Source: an uncultured Bacteroidales bacterium (GTDB lineage: Bacteria > Bacteroidota > Bacteroidia > Bacteroidales > Bacteroidaceae). From it: a stretch of DNA of 42,351 nucleotides. Shown here in pieces: positions 9,249 through 17,759 of the stretch. Below the pieces are notes generated by a model that had not been told where the DNA came from, searched no databases, and saw only the letters and a program-made list of their open reading frames with translations. The position numbers were made by a program, and so were the translations under genes. The stretch lies in assembly GCA_902775975.1 (NCBI GenBank), contig CACYOC010000026.1:1-42351 (forward strand). Direction: 5' to 3'. Positions within the stretch are counted from its first letter, which is position 1. The number at the start of each line of letters is the position of its first letter.

Positions 9249-11402
9249 TTAGAAGAAGAGGTAGCGGTTGTCAACAACGTTAGCCTTCAGATAGAGCTCG
9301 TTCATAGCCATACGACCTACCATCTGCTGAGCCTGCTGCTGCACCTGCTGAGCCTGCTGCTTAGCATCGAACTTAGCACCTTCGCGCAGCTTCTTTGAAA
9401 GCACCTGGAACAGATAGGCACCACCATTACCCTTTACGACGGCAGGACTCATCTGACCCTGCTTGACAGCTGACACAGCACCACTCAAAGCGGGCTCGCT
9501 GGCACCGGCAGCCTGTACGAAGACGGGAGCAGCGAAAGTAATCTGGCGAACGCTATCAACTACAGCGCCCTTCTGCTTGGCAGCAGCCATATCCTTTACG
9601 CCAGCCAACTTCTCGGCAGCCTTCTCAAACTTCTTGTCGTTGATAACCTGAGACTTCAACTCGTCCTTGACGCTCTCGAAGTCACGATATCCCTGCGGAT
9701 GAATATTCGTCAGGGCAACAACCAGCAGGTGGTCGTTGTTACCGCACTCATACAGAGGAGACAACTCGTTAACCTTGGCATCAAAAATCCACTTCATCGT
9801 CTCACGAGTAGAACGCAAGCCGGCAACATTGTGCTCGTTGTTTGACAGGTCCTTACGCTCCTGAACGGTGAAGCCAAACTTCTGGGCGTTCTTCTCTAAA
9901 GACTCAAGGGTCTTGTTCTCGCTGACATACTGGCTGAACTTGTTGTAAGCAGCAGAATAGGTAGCCTTCGAGAAGTCGATGGTGTGCTTCACGGCTGCCA
10001 CGTCGTACTTGGTAACAAAAGCCTTACGAGCGGTTACCTGCAGGATGATAGAAACCTGCGACAAAGACAGATTCTTCATCTCGCCGTCGCCCATCGTATT
10101 CAGGGCATTGATATATTCCTTCGTATCGGGGTCAACGGTCTGCATACGCTCATACATAGCGGAAGTCATCCACTGCTTTTCACCGGTCTGACCGTACTTC
10201 TTAGCCAACGTCTCAAAGTCAGCACCGGCATTGATAGCGTTATAGATGCTGTCCGCACGCTTGTGAGCATCATCCAAAGAAGAACCTCCGACAGAAATCA
10301 TGCGGAACTCCACAGAGTCAGGGAGCTGCACCTTGTTGATGAGTTTCACGACGTTCAAGGTATTGTCATAAGCTGTTTCGAAAGGAACAGACACCTGACC
10401 GACCTGCATAGAATCCAAACGTGAAGCGATATCGCTGGGGAAAGCGCTACGCTGGGCAGCGATACCTGTATAGGCAATCTGTGACTGTGCCTTGCGAACA
10501 ACCTCAGCGGCAGAAACACCGTTCAGAAACTGCTGACGAGCATCTGTCATAGTCTGCATCAAGGCGTCACGGTCAGCCTTGGAAGCTACTACCTGGAAGT
10601 CAACATACTTGATGTCGCGAGTCTCGAAATACTGACGATACTGCTCCTTCTTCTCCTCGTACTTAGCCTTCAGGTCAGCGTCGCTCACCTTCACCTCGTC
10701 ATCCTTGATAGAAGAGTAAGGAATGGTTGCCAACAGCACATCGCTCTCTACGTTCTGAGCGTCGAAAGCCATCTTGGCAGAAACGGGGTTGGTCAGCATG
10801 CTCTGAGCCAACAGTGAGTTGTATTTGCTCTGGAGAACCTGCTGACGGAGCACCTTCTCCATGAACTTCCAGACCTTATAGACGGTCTGGTACTGCTCGG
10901 CCATCTGAGCATTGCCGCCCTGGCTCTGCATCTTCTTGTAGTCGTCCAAGAACTTGGTGAGCTGGTTCACGTCGAAACGGTGTGTCTCCTGGTTAACAAA
11001 CAGGTAAGGGGGCTGAAGCAGGAAGGGGTTCTGACCTTCTTTCAGGATGTTCTGCATCTCTTCGTTCGTAACGGTCAGTCCTAACTTTTCAGCTTCCTTC
11101 TCAATGATGGCGTTGCTGACAAACAGCTGCCACACCTGGTCTTTCTGCTGATTCAGTTCCTCTTCCGAGAAGTTGTCACGGTTCTGCGCCAGCTTCATGT
11201 ACTCCTGGAACTCATCGACATAAGACTGGAAGTCTTGTACCGAGATTTTCTTACCTAACACTTCGCCGACTTGTTGACGACGCTCGTTGCCTGTAGCTTC
11301 GCAAGAGCGGAACATCTCTTCGGCAATGAATGCGAAAAGGGCCAGACCAATCACTGTTGCAAGTACTGGTCCCCAGCTTCTGATTTTTCCAATTGCTGCC
11401 AT
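9249..11402 (-). CDS. PpiD/SurA-like peptidyl-prolyl isomerase, membrane-anchored
   Basis: 717 aa. One N-terminal transmembrane segment (about residues 11-27, WGPVLATVIGLALFAFIAEE) anchors a large periplasmic part. A SurA/PpiD-type N-terminal chaperone region follows (GEVLGKKISVQDFQSYVDEF near residue 46; LFVSNAIIEKEAEKLGLTV near residue 92). The parvulin-like region is in the middle (about 340-470), and the C-terminus is Gln-rich. PpiD-like foldases assist outer-membrane and exported proteins leaving the Sec channel, fitting neighbours LptC and SecA. The gene order OMP, LptC, CBS protein, PpiD is a recurring Bacteroidales arrangement. A -7 box (TAATTTTG, rc of 11455-11462) precedes it; no good -33 seen. 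Confidence 0.85.
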   Translation of the reverse strand: MAAIGKIRSWGPVLATVIGLALFAFIAEEMFRSCEATGNERRQQVGEVLGKKISVQDFQSYVDEFQEYMKLAQNRDNFSEEELNQQKDQVWQLFVSNAIIEKEAEKLGLTVTNEEMQNILKEGQNPFLLQPPYLFVNQETHRFDVNQLTKFLDDYKKMQSQGGNAQMAEQYQTVYKVWKFMEKVLRQQVLQSKYNSLLAQSMLTNPVSAKMAFDAQNVESDVLLATIPYSSIKDDEVKVSDADLKAKYEEKKEQYRQYFETRDIKYVDFQVVASKADRDALMQTMTDARQQFLNGVSAAEVVRKAQSQIAYTGIAAQRSAFPSDIASRLDSMQVGQVSVPFETAYDNTLNVVKLINKVQLPDSVEFRMISVGGSSLDDAHKRADSIYNAINAGADFETLAKKYGQTGEKQWMTSAMYERMQTVDPDTKEYINALNTMGDGEMKNLSLSQVSIILQVTARKAFVTKYDVAAVKHTIDFSKATYSAAYNKFSQYVSENKTLESLEKNAQKFGFTVQERKDLSNNEHNVAGLRSTRETMKWIFDAKVNELSPLYECGNNDHLLVVALTNIHPQGYRDFESVKDELKSQVINDKKFEKAAEKLAGVKDMAAAKQKGAVVDSVRQITFAAPVFVQAAGASEPALSGAVSAVKQGQMSPAVVKGNGGAYLFQVLSKKLREGAKFDAKQQAQQVQQQAQQMVGRMAMNELYLKANVVDNRYLFF

Positions 11403-11506
11403 TTTAATGCTTTAATTTTATTGTTATTTTTTTCTTTTCAATCAATTCAGCCTGCAAAATTACAAAATTTCGATGAAATCGCGTCATCTTTTTCCGAAAA
11501 AATGCC

Positions 11507-12808
11507 TTATTCGATGAGTTTTAGTTTGACAAGTTCGATTTTTGTCATCGTATTCTTGATAATTTTGAATTCAAAATGTCCAATCGTGACAATCTCGTTG
11601 AGCTTCGGAAAACTCTGATATTCATGCAATATCAGGCCGCCGACAGTCATATATTCATCGCTCTCCGGCAACTCCAAGTCGAACATCTCGTTGACTTTCT
11701 CAATTTCGAGGCGTGCCGACAAGAGATAAGTGCCGTCATCCATCTGGCGGGCGATATATTTCTGACTGTCGTGTTCATCTTCAATGTCGCCGAAGATTTC
11801 TTCTACGATATCCTCTAACGACACGATGCCGCTGGTACCTCCGAATTCGTCAATCACCACGCCCAGCGACTTTTTCTGCTGCAAGAAGATATGCATCAGC
11901 TTACGTGCTGCCATCGTTTCTGGAACGTAAGGCATCGTTTGCAGCAGGTCTTTCAATTCAGACAACGGTATCTGCGACGCAGGTCTGTCATCTTTCTTGT
12001 TAGCTGCCAAGCGGAACATCTCCGAAGAGTGGATATAACCGATGATGTGGTCGATGTCCTCCTGATAGGCAATAATCTTGGAATGTCCGCTCTCCACGAA
12101 TTTTGCCTTCAGGTCTTCTACCGTAGCCTCCTCAATGTCGATAGCCTCAATTTCCGTACGCGGTATCATACAGTCGCGCACCTTGGTATCGGAGAAGTCC
12201 AGGGCGTTATGGAAAATCTTCAGCTCGTCGTCTATCTCGTCATCATCGGAAGCATTGTCGATGCTCGACTGCACCAGATAGTCCAAATCCACCTTCGTAA
12301 ATTCCTTACCCTCGCTTTCCTTGGGCATTTTCACGCCGATAATCCGTAAGATACCTCGCGACAGGAGCGTTGCAAACCTCGACACGGGATATAGCAGTAC
12401 ATAGCACACGTATGCCGGCACGGCGAAAATGGTCATCATGGTGTTGGGATTCGACTTGAAAATGGTCTTTGGCAGGAATTCTCCTGTAAAGAGCACCACG
12501 ACGGTCGAAAGCAGCGTGTCTGCTGTCACACGGGCTCCGTCACTGAGTGAATAAAACAGCGTCTGGTCGAAAATATGAGCGAACAAGATACCATAGACCA
12601 CCAGTGCGATGTTATTGCCTACCAGCATCGTTGATACGAAGTTGTTGGGATGTCGGTAGAATACGTCTAACGCCCGTTGTGAGAGACCATTCTTCTCGCG
12701 ATCCATTTCCGCCCGCAGACGGTTGCTCGACACGAAGGCTATCTCCATTCCCGAGAAGAATGCAGAGAAGATCATGGTGATGACAAGTCCTATAATAAGA
12801 TGGGTCAT
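11507..12808 (-). CDS. CNNM/CorC family protein with CBS pair (GldE/HlyC-like)
   Basis: 433 aa. The first ~150 residues hold three or four membrane helices of the DUF21/CNNM type, including FFSGMEIAFVSSNRLRAEMD and the reentrant segment GEFLPKTIFKSN. A CBS-domain pair follows at about residues 205-330 (GHSKIIAYQEDIDHIIGYIH; DEFGGTSGIVSLEDIVEEI), then a CorC/HlyC C-terminal domain (about 345-430). The family transports or regulates Mg2+; in Bacteroidetes a member is the gliding-associated GldE, so the annotation hemolysin is historical. Its start overlaps the lptC stop by 4 nt (ATGA), so the two are translationally coupled. Confidence 0.88.
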   Translation of the reverse strand: MTHLIIGLVITMIFSAFFSGMEIAFVSSNRLRAEMDREKNGLSQRALDVFYRHPNNFVSTMLVGNNIALVVYGILFAHIFDQTLFYSLSDGARVTADTLLSTVVVLFTGEFLPKTIFKSNPNTMMTIFAVPAYVCYVLLYPVSRFATLLSRGILRIIGVKMPKESEGKEFTKVDLDYLVQSSIDNASDDDEIDDELKIFHNALDFSDTKVRDCMIPRTEIEAIDIEEATVEDLKAKFVESGHSKIIAYQEDIDHIIGYIHSSEMFRLAANKKDDRPASQIPLSELKDLLQTMPYVPETMAARKLMHIFLQQKKSLGVVIDEFGGTSGIVSLEDIVEEIFGDIEDEHDSQKYIARQMDDGTYLLSARLEIEKVNEMFDLELPESDEYMTVGGLILHEYQSFPKLNEIVTIGHFEFKIIKNTMTKIELVKLKLIE

Positions 12809-13542
12809 TTCTGATAGTTTGATTTTTGGGTTGCCGCCTTGCGGACAGCTTTCTGACGCACGGGCTGTGCCTCTGGCTGTCCTGCTGCCGGCTGTTGACT
12901 TTGCTCTGTTGCCGATGGTGTTCCTGACGGTGCGGCGGTCGGCGGTGTACTATTGTCTTCGCCTTCCATGTCGTCCGTCACGAAAGAGCCAACGGAATTG
13001 CTTACCTCATAGTGCATCATCTGCTCATCGCTACGGAAATAGGTGCCTTCCAAGGTGCGCTCAGGAGTGACGAGACGCGAGAACTGATGCGAGTAGAACT
13101 CGTGCTTGATACCATCCCAGAACAGTTCTTCACTGCGGAACACGAGGCCATTGACATTGCGAATGGTCACGCGGCCACGCAGTTCCCAGAGCTTCAGCTG
13201 GTCGTAGTACCACGCCGTATCCGCCTGGATATATCCTTCTACATGAAACGTCTTATCGTATTGCTCCATGAAGATTCCTTTTTCGAAAATCCATCGCGAT
13301 GGATTCTTCACCGTATTCACCTCCCAACGTTCCGAAATGATGCGATATTTAATGACACCGGAGTCGGAGATAAGGGTATTCACCCCATAGCTGACCATCA
13401 TGGAGACGGAGTCACGCTCGAGGATAGCGGGTGCTGTATGCGACTTCTGTTCTGAGCAAGCAGACAAGACGAGAAACGCAGCCAACAGGCAGAATGCTGC
13501 TGACCGCTGTACGCTCCGATATGTCTCCTTACGATTTCTCAC
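12805..13542 (-). CDS. lptC: LPS export protein LptC
   Basis: 245 aa with a hydrophobic N-terminus ending in a lipobox (LSAC, cysteine near residue 29), so predicted to be a lipoprotein. The central part matches LptC: SVSMMVSYGVNTLISDSGVI, RYRIISERWEV-like text and a beta-jellyroll pattern ending near FSRLVTPERTLEGTYF. LptC bridges the LptBFG exporter to LptA, carrying lipopolysaccharide across the periplasm. The last ~45 residues are Pro/Ala/Gln-rich and probably disordered. It starts 17 nt after the outer-membrane protein gene and overlaps the CBS protein gene, forming one operon. Confidence 0.85.
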   Translation of the reverse strand: MRNRKETYRSVQRSAAFCLLAAFLVLSACSEQKSHTAPAILERDSVSMMVSYGVNTLISDSGVIKYRIISERWEVNTVKNPSRWIFEKGIFMEQYDKTFHVEGYIQADTAWYYDQLKLWELRGRVTIRNVNGLVFRSEELFWDGIKHEFYSHQFSRLVTPERTLEGTYFRSDEQMMHYEVSNSVGSFVTDDMEGEDNSTPPTAAPSGTPSATEQSQQPAAGQPEAQPVRQKAVRKAATQKSNYQK

Positions 13543-13559
13543 CGGCTATACTGTTCGTG

Positions 13560-14822
13560 TTACTCCACCTTCCACTTGGCAAACCAGCGCTCGTTGAAGG
13601 TGATGCCGACATTGATGCGGAAGGCGTTCTCCGTAATATATCCCGAAGCTGCCGAGCGTATCCACTGACCACTGATGTTAACCATAGAGCGGGAAATAGG
13701 CAATCCCAAGCCTGCCGTAAGTGAAAATTCCGACGGACCGTCACTGCCCTTTATTTTATAATAAGGTGTAGCATAGGAAGCACCCAGGCGGAAACGCATC
13801 TGGTGATAGTACTTTCGTCCCATAGGATTAGGAATCCATTCTCCTCCTGCCGTTACCTTATGGCGGTCACGATAATAGTTGTTGAGCAACGAATAATTGC
13901 CACGACTGTCATAGACAGGATAATCCAAGGCTCCCCAGCGCTGCAACGAGTAGTCTGCACCCAGAGTCAGGCTTTTCTTGTTTACCCATGTGGCACCAAC
14001 GCCAAACATCCAAGGCAGGCTGAAGGCATTTTCCACCGTAGTAGCTGCGGGAGAAAGCGTCACGCCCGTCAACGTATTGGTTGTCAGCGTCTTGACCTCA
14101 GCTGTAGCGTGCAGCTTGTGCCCTACACTCGCCGTTGCACCAATAGTTAACTCGTTATTAGCATTCAACTGCTGATGCCACTGTGCACCCAAGTCGAGCT
14201 TCCAGTTAGAGATGGAGGTGGAATAGGTTCGCGACATGATGTTCACGGTTCCGTCGTCATTCTGCACGCCCACTGCTTTTTCGTAGTCACCCCAGAAGTA
14301 AGACATGTTGAAACCCAGAGAAAAACCCTTGGCAAACTCCCAACCCAAGCCTAAGAAGACTTGCGAGAAACCGCCGTCGCCAGTATATAGCTCAGTCGTT
14401 GAGGTAGATTTGTCTCTACTCTCGTAATCATAGCCTATCGTAGAGAACGGCACGATACCGGCACTCATGCCCACATGCTTCAGCAAGCGGAAGGATGCCA
14501 CGGCATAATCCAAAGATCCCGTTTTGGCATTCACGCTCTTGCCGCCTTCCTTGAAATTGGAGATGCGCGTCGAGAAACCAACATCAAATATCATCGTCAG
14601 GGAATCCACCGCCGAATACGACGCAGGGTTCTGCATGTTGATTTGTCTGCCGTTGCGCATGCCGTAAGCCAATCCTCCCATGCCTCGGGCTGTGCTGAGT
14701 GACTGGTCAGCCAAAACACCCAAACCGTACTGACTATAGGGTGACAGCGTGCTACTTTCCTGAGCCATTGCCTGGACGGCCATCAAACCGGCCAACAGGC
14801 TCCCAACCATTCGTTTATTCAT
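13560..14822 (-). CDS. Outer-membrane beta-barrel protein, FadL/OmpP1-like
   Basis: 420 aa with a signal peptide cleaved after about residue 20 (VQAMA). The mature N-terminus (STLSPYSQYGLGVL, then ARGMGGLAYGMRNG and NMQNPASYSAVDSL) is the conserved start of a Bacteroidetes outer-membrane protein family related to long-chain fatty-acid transporters. Alternating aromatic strands continue to a terminal strand FRINVGITFNERWFAKWKVE. It is the first gene of the envelope block, and a TACCTTTG box lies upstream on the minus strand (rc of 14855-14862). The substrate is unknown. Confidence 0.75.
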   Translation of the reverse strand: MNKRMVGSLLAGLMAVQAMAQESSTLSPYSQYGLGVLADQSLSTARGMGGLAYGMRNGRQINMQNPASYSAVDSLTMIFDVGFSTRISNFKEGGKSVNAKTGSLDYAVASFRLLKHVGMSAGIVPFSTIGYDYESRDKSTSTTELYTGDGGFSQVFLGLGWEFAKGFSLGFNMSYFWGDYEKAVGVQNDDGTVNIMSRTYSTSISNWKLDLGAQWHQQLNANNELTIGATASVGHKLHATAEVKTLTTNTLTGVTLSPAATTVENAFSLPWMFGVGATWVNKKSLTLGADYSLQRWGALDYPVYDSRGNYSLLNNYYRDRHKVTAGGEWIPNPMGRKYYHQMRFRLGASYATPYYKIKGSDGPSEFSLTAGLGLPISRSMVNISGQWIRSAASGYITENAFRINVGITFNERWFAKWKVE

Positions 14823-15033
14823 TCAATTTGTATATTCTATTCAATTTCGGTTTGCAAAGGTACGAATAAGTGAGAACAATACAAAATAAAAAAACATTTT
14901 TTAGGTTTATTGTCGAACGATAGTACTTTCGACCAATGGTCAAAGGTACGAATGTGAGTACTTTCGCAGAGATTGTACTGCAAAATTATTAAAAAAAAAC
15001 GAAACAAACGCACGATAAGTGGAAAATATAGGT

Positions 15034-15041
15034 TAATTTTG
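15034..15041 (+). promoter_or_regulatory. -7 box of a leaderless promoter for the Lnb gene
   Basis: TAATTTTG lies 4 nt before the GTG start at 15046. No clear -33 element is visible. The 222-nt stretch between the two divergent genes also holds the direct repeat AGTACTTTCG (about 14921 and 14958) and an imperfect palindrome around 14930-14950; otherwise nothing is seen in it. Confidence 0.5.
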
Positions 15042-15045
15042 CATC

Positions 15046-16257
15046 GTGAAACATTCAAAAATCATTTTTAATACTCTTAGAGGGGGCTTGACGGGGTTGT
15101 TTTTACTCTGTTTGACAACAGTTTTCGCCCAACAGGCTCCTGCCAGTGTGGAGCCTGTCGAAGACGTGAACATGGATTCTGTCGAGATAAGTCTCCTGAC
15201 TTGCGAACCTCACGACGAGATCTATAGTCTTTACGGCCATACTGCCATTCGCTATCACGACAAACGGCATGGAGGTCTCGATGCGGCATTCAACTACGGT
15301 GTCTTCGATTTTCGCAAACCGTTCTTCGCCCTCCGCTTCGTGTTTGGCATCACCGATTACGAACTGGGCGCCTACCCTTACCGATTGTTCAAGAAGGAAT
15401 ACGAATACTTTGGCAGCGAGGTCACCGAACAGGTTATCAACCTGACCGACGAGGAGAAGTTGCAACTCCGGTTGGCGTTAGCAGAAAACATGCTCCCTGA
15501 AAACACGGTCTATCGCTACAACTTCTTCTATAACAACTGCACCACGAAGGCCAGAGACATTATTGAGAAATGCATCAACGGAAGAATAGAATATGTTGGG
15601 TACAAAGAAGATACAATTTCGTACCGAGAAGCCGTTCACGCTATGACCGCCGACTATCCGTGGGCTCGTTTCGGCAACGATTTGCTCTTGGGCATTCAGG
15701 CAGATCAGCCCACTACGACGCGCCAGCAAGAGTTTCTTCCTGGTCATCTGATGCGCGATTTCCGCAACGCCGTCATCCATGCTGAAGACGGAACGACGCG
15801 TCCTTTGGTACAGGAAGAGCGCATTGCTGTTCCTGCCGGAACGCCGGTCGTGCAGTCTGGTTTCCCCCTCTCTCCCCTCGCCTGCGGATTCGTAATTTTG
15901 GGCATTGGCACCCTCTTGTTTGTCATAGAATTTCGGAACAAGCGAACCTTCCTCCTTTGGGATATCCTGCTGATGGTAGGCACTGGAGCGCTGGGCATCG
16001 TGCTCTTCCTCATGGTGTTCTCTGAGCATCCCACCGTCAGCATCAACCTACAGCTGCTGCTGTTCAATCCGCTGCCGTGGTTTTTCCTGTGGCCCGTCAT
16101 CAAGAGGCGGAAGACACGCTATTGGAAAGTCACCTTCGTGCTCTTCTTCCTATTTATGATAGGCAGTCTTTTCCAGCATTATGCCGAAGGACTCTGGTGT
16201 TTGGCACTATGTTTGCTTTTACAAAGTTACATTCATATATTCAGAAACGCCCAATGA
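15046..16257 (+). CDS. lnb: Lipoprotein N-acyltransferase Lnb-like (DUF4105)
   Basis: 403 aa, starting with GTG at 15046, directly after a -7 box. A signal segment (about residues 10-28, ending VFAQQ) precedes the periplasmic DUF4105 domain with CEPHDEIYSLYGHTAIRY (about residue 53), FNYGVFDFRKPFFALRFVFG and YNFFYNNCTTKARDIIE (about residue 160). The His and Cys in these motifs are the likely catalytic pair. The C-terminal third has about five membrane helices (residues 275-395). Lnb-type proteins complete triacylation of lipoproteins in Bacteroides, which lack a classical Lnt; assignment to that family is from motif memory. It overlaps the next gene by 4 nt (ATGA) and lies close to secA. Confidence 0.8.
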   Translation: MKHSKIIFNTLRGGLTGLFLLCLTTVFAQQAPASVEPVEDVNMDSVEISLLTCEPHDEIYSLYGHTAIRYHDKRHGGLDAAFNYGVFDFRKPFFALRFVFGITDYELGAYPYRLFKKEYEYFGSEVTEQVINLTDEEKLQLRLALAENMLPENTVYRYNFFYNNCTTKARDIIEKCINGRIEYVGYKEDTISYREAVHAMTADYPWARFGNDLLLGIQADQPTTTRQQEFLPGHLMRDFRNAVIHAEDGTTRPLVQEERIAVPAGTPVVQSGFPLSPLACGFVILGIGTLLFVIEFRNKRTFLLWDILLMVGTGALGIVLFLMVFSEHPTVSINLQLLLFNPLPWFFLWPVIKRRKTRYWKVTFVLFFLFMIGSLFQHYAEGLWCLALCLLLQSYIHIFRNAQ

Positions 16258-17630
16258 ACAACAAATATTTCTATATCACGCTGCTATCCCTCCTGGGCAT
16301 GGGAGTGGAAATGTCGGCACAGAGCGTGTCGCAAGTGCCTAAGTTGGTGGTATGCATCAACATCCAGCAGTTGCGAAGCGACCATTTGGAGACCTTTGCC
16401 CCACTCTACACGAAAGACGGCCTACAGCGTTTTCTGACGGAAGGACGCGTCTATTCCAACGGCGCCTACCGCTTCACGCCTGTCGATGACGCCTCGGCTT
16501 CTGCCTCCTTGTCAACGGGTGCGGTGCCTTACTATCACGGCATCACGGCTGAGGAATGGCTCGACCGCAATAGCCTGCGACCCGTCAAGGCCGTTCGCAC
16601 ACAGCAATACGAATACTCCCCGCAACAACTGAGCACTTCGACATTGGGCGATGAGCTGAAGATAGCCACAAACGGCATTGCCAAGGTGTTTGCCTTTGCT
16701 GCCGATGCCGAGTGTGCCATTTTGTCAGCAGGCCATGCTGCAGACGGTGTGGCATGGATGAATCAGGGAAAGTGGCAGACCTGCAACTACTATACTCCTC
16801 TCAACCAGTGGCTTAGCGGCTATACGCGCCTCTATCCGCCTACGGCTGATATGAACGAGAGTCTGACGAACATCGCCCTGAGCTGCACCCAGCAAGGCGG
16901 CATCGGACTGGACGAGAAGCCCGACTTGCTCACCGTCACTTATCGCGTTCAGCCAACGATGGAGAGTTATGTGGCGCTCGACCGTTCCGTCTCTACGCTC
17001 ATCAGCGGCATCGACCGCCAGCTCACCACCGACCGCGTGCTCTTCGTGCTCACCAGCACAGGATCGTCCGAAGAGGAGAACGAGCAGAATAACTACGAAC
17101 AGTACCGCATTCCTACCGGCAAGTTCCTCATCAACCGCTCGGCGTCGCTGCTGAACCTCTTCCTCGGAGCGTCTTACGGTACGGAGCAGTATGTAGAAGC
17201 GGTCTATGGCAATCAGATATTCCTGAACCACAAGCTCTTAGAGAAGAAAAACATCAATATGGGCGAGCTGCTGCACCGCGCACAGGAGTTCCTGCTGCAG
17301 CTATCGGGCGTTCGCAATGTCTATACGTCCCAGCAGTTGCTCACCAGCGACAGCTACCAGATAGAGCGCATCCGCAACGGCTTCCATGTCGAGAAGTGCG
17401 GCGACCTGCTCATCGACATTGCTCCCGGGTGGCAGCTGGTGAATGAAGAGACGCAGACCACTACCACGTCGCGCATCAGCAACATTCCGTTTCCCATCAT
17501 TTTCTGGGGTTCCGGCATCGAGGCACAACGCGTAGAGACCCCGGTCACTGCCGATCATATCGCGCCGACGATTGCCCGCGTCCTTCGCATCCGGGCACCC
17601 AACGCCTGCTCGTCAGAACCACTTTTTTGA
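16254..17630 (+). CDS. Alkaline phosphatase-superfamily protein, predicted catalytically dead
   Basis: 458 aa, start at the ATG overlapping the Lnb stop; signal peptide ends near MSAQ (residue 23). The fold is recognisable as a PafA-type secreted phosphatase: LVVCINIQQLRSDHL at residue 31, SLSTGAVPYYHGITAEEW at 85, and the C-terminal block IPFPIIFWGSGIEAQ then DHIAPTIARVL. The catalytic positions are replaced. The metal-binding Asp of the usual VDQMR motif is Gln38, the nucleophile Thr before SxxTG is Ala84, the usual ADHG motif reads STGS, and the final metal-binding His before VP is Asn. It is therefore likely a pseudoenzyme with a binding or structural role in the envelope. The alignment was done by eye. 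Confidence 0.75.
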   Translation: MNNKYFYITLLSLLGMGVEMSAQSVSQVPKLVVCINIQQLRSDHLETFAPLYTKDGLQRFLTEGRVYSNGAYRFTPVDDASASASLSTGAVPYYHGITAEEWLDRNSLRPVKAVRTQQYEYSPQQLSTSTLGDELKIATNGIAKVFAFAADAECAILSAGHAADGVAWMNQGKWQTCNYYTPLNQWLSGYTRLYPPTADMNESLTNIALSCTQQGGIGLDEKPDLLTVTYRVQPTMESYVALDRSVSTLISGIDRQLTTDRVLFVLTSTGSSEEENEQNNYEQYRIPTGKFLINRSASLLNLFLGASYGTEQYVEAVYGNQIFLNHKLLEKKNINMGELLHRAQEFLLQLSGVRNVYTSQQLLTSDSYQIERIRNGFHVEKCGDLLIDIAPGWQLVNEETQTTTTSRISNIPFPIIFWGSGIEAQRVETPVTADHIAPTIARVLRIRAPNACSSEPLF

Positions 17631-17648
17631 AGTAAAAGTCCAAATTTA

Positions 17649-17680
17649 TTTGGTTTTTCGCTGACTTATTCGTACCTTTG
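17649..17680 (+). promoter_or_regulatory. secA promoter
   Basis: TTTG (17649-17652), 20 nt spacer, TACCTTTG (17673-17680). The leader would be about 75 nt. No SecM-like arrest peptide or obvious attenuator is visible in it. Confidence 0.8.
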
Positions 17681-17759
17681 CAGCCGTTTTATATATTAAG
17701 GTACGCGTAAGCATGCCCGCAACTGTAATTTAGTAAATAGAAAAAAGTAACATATAGCA

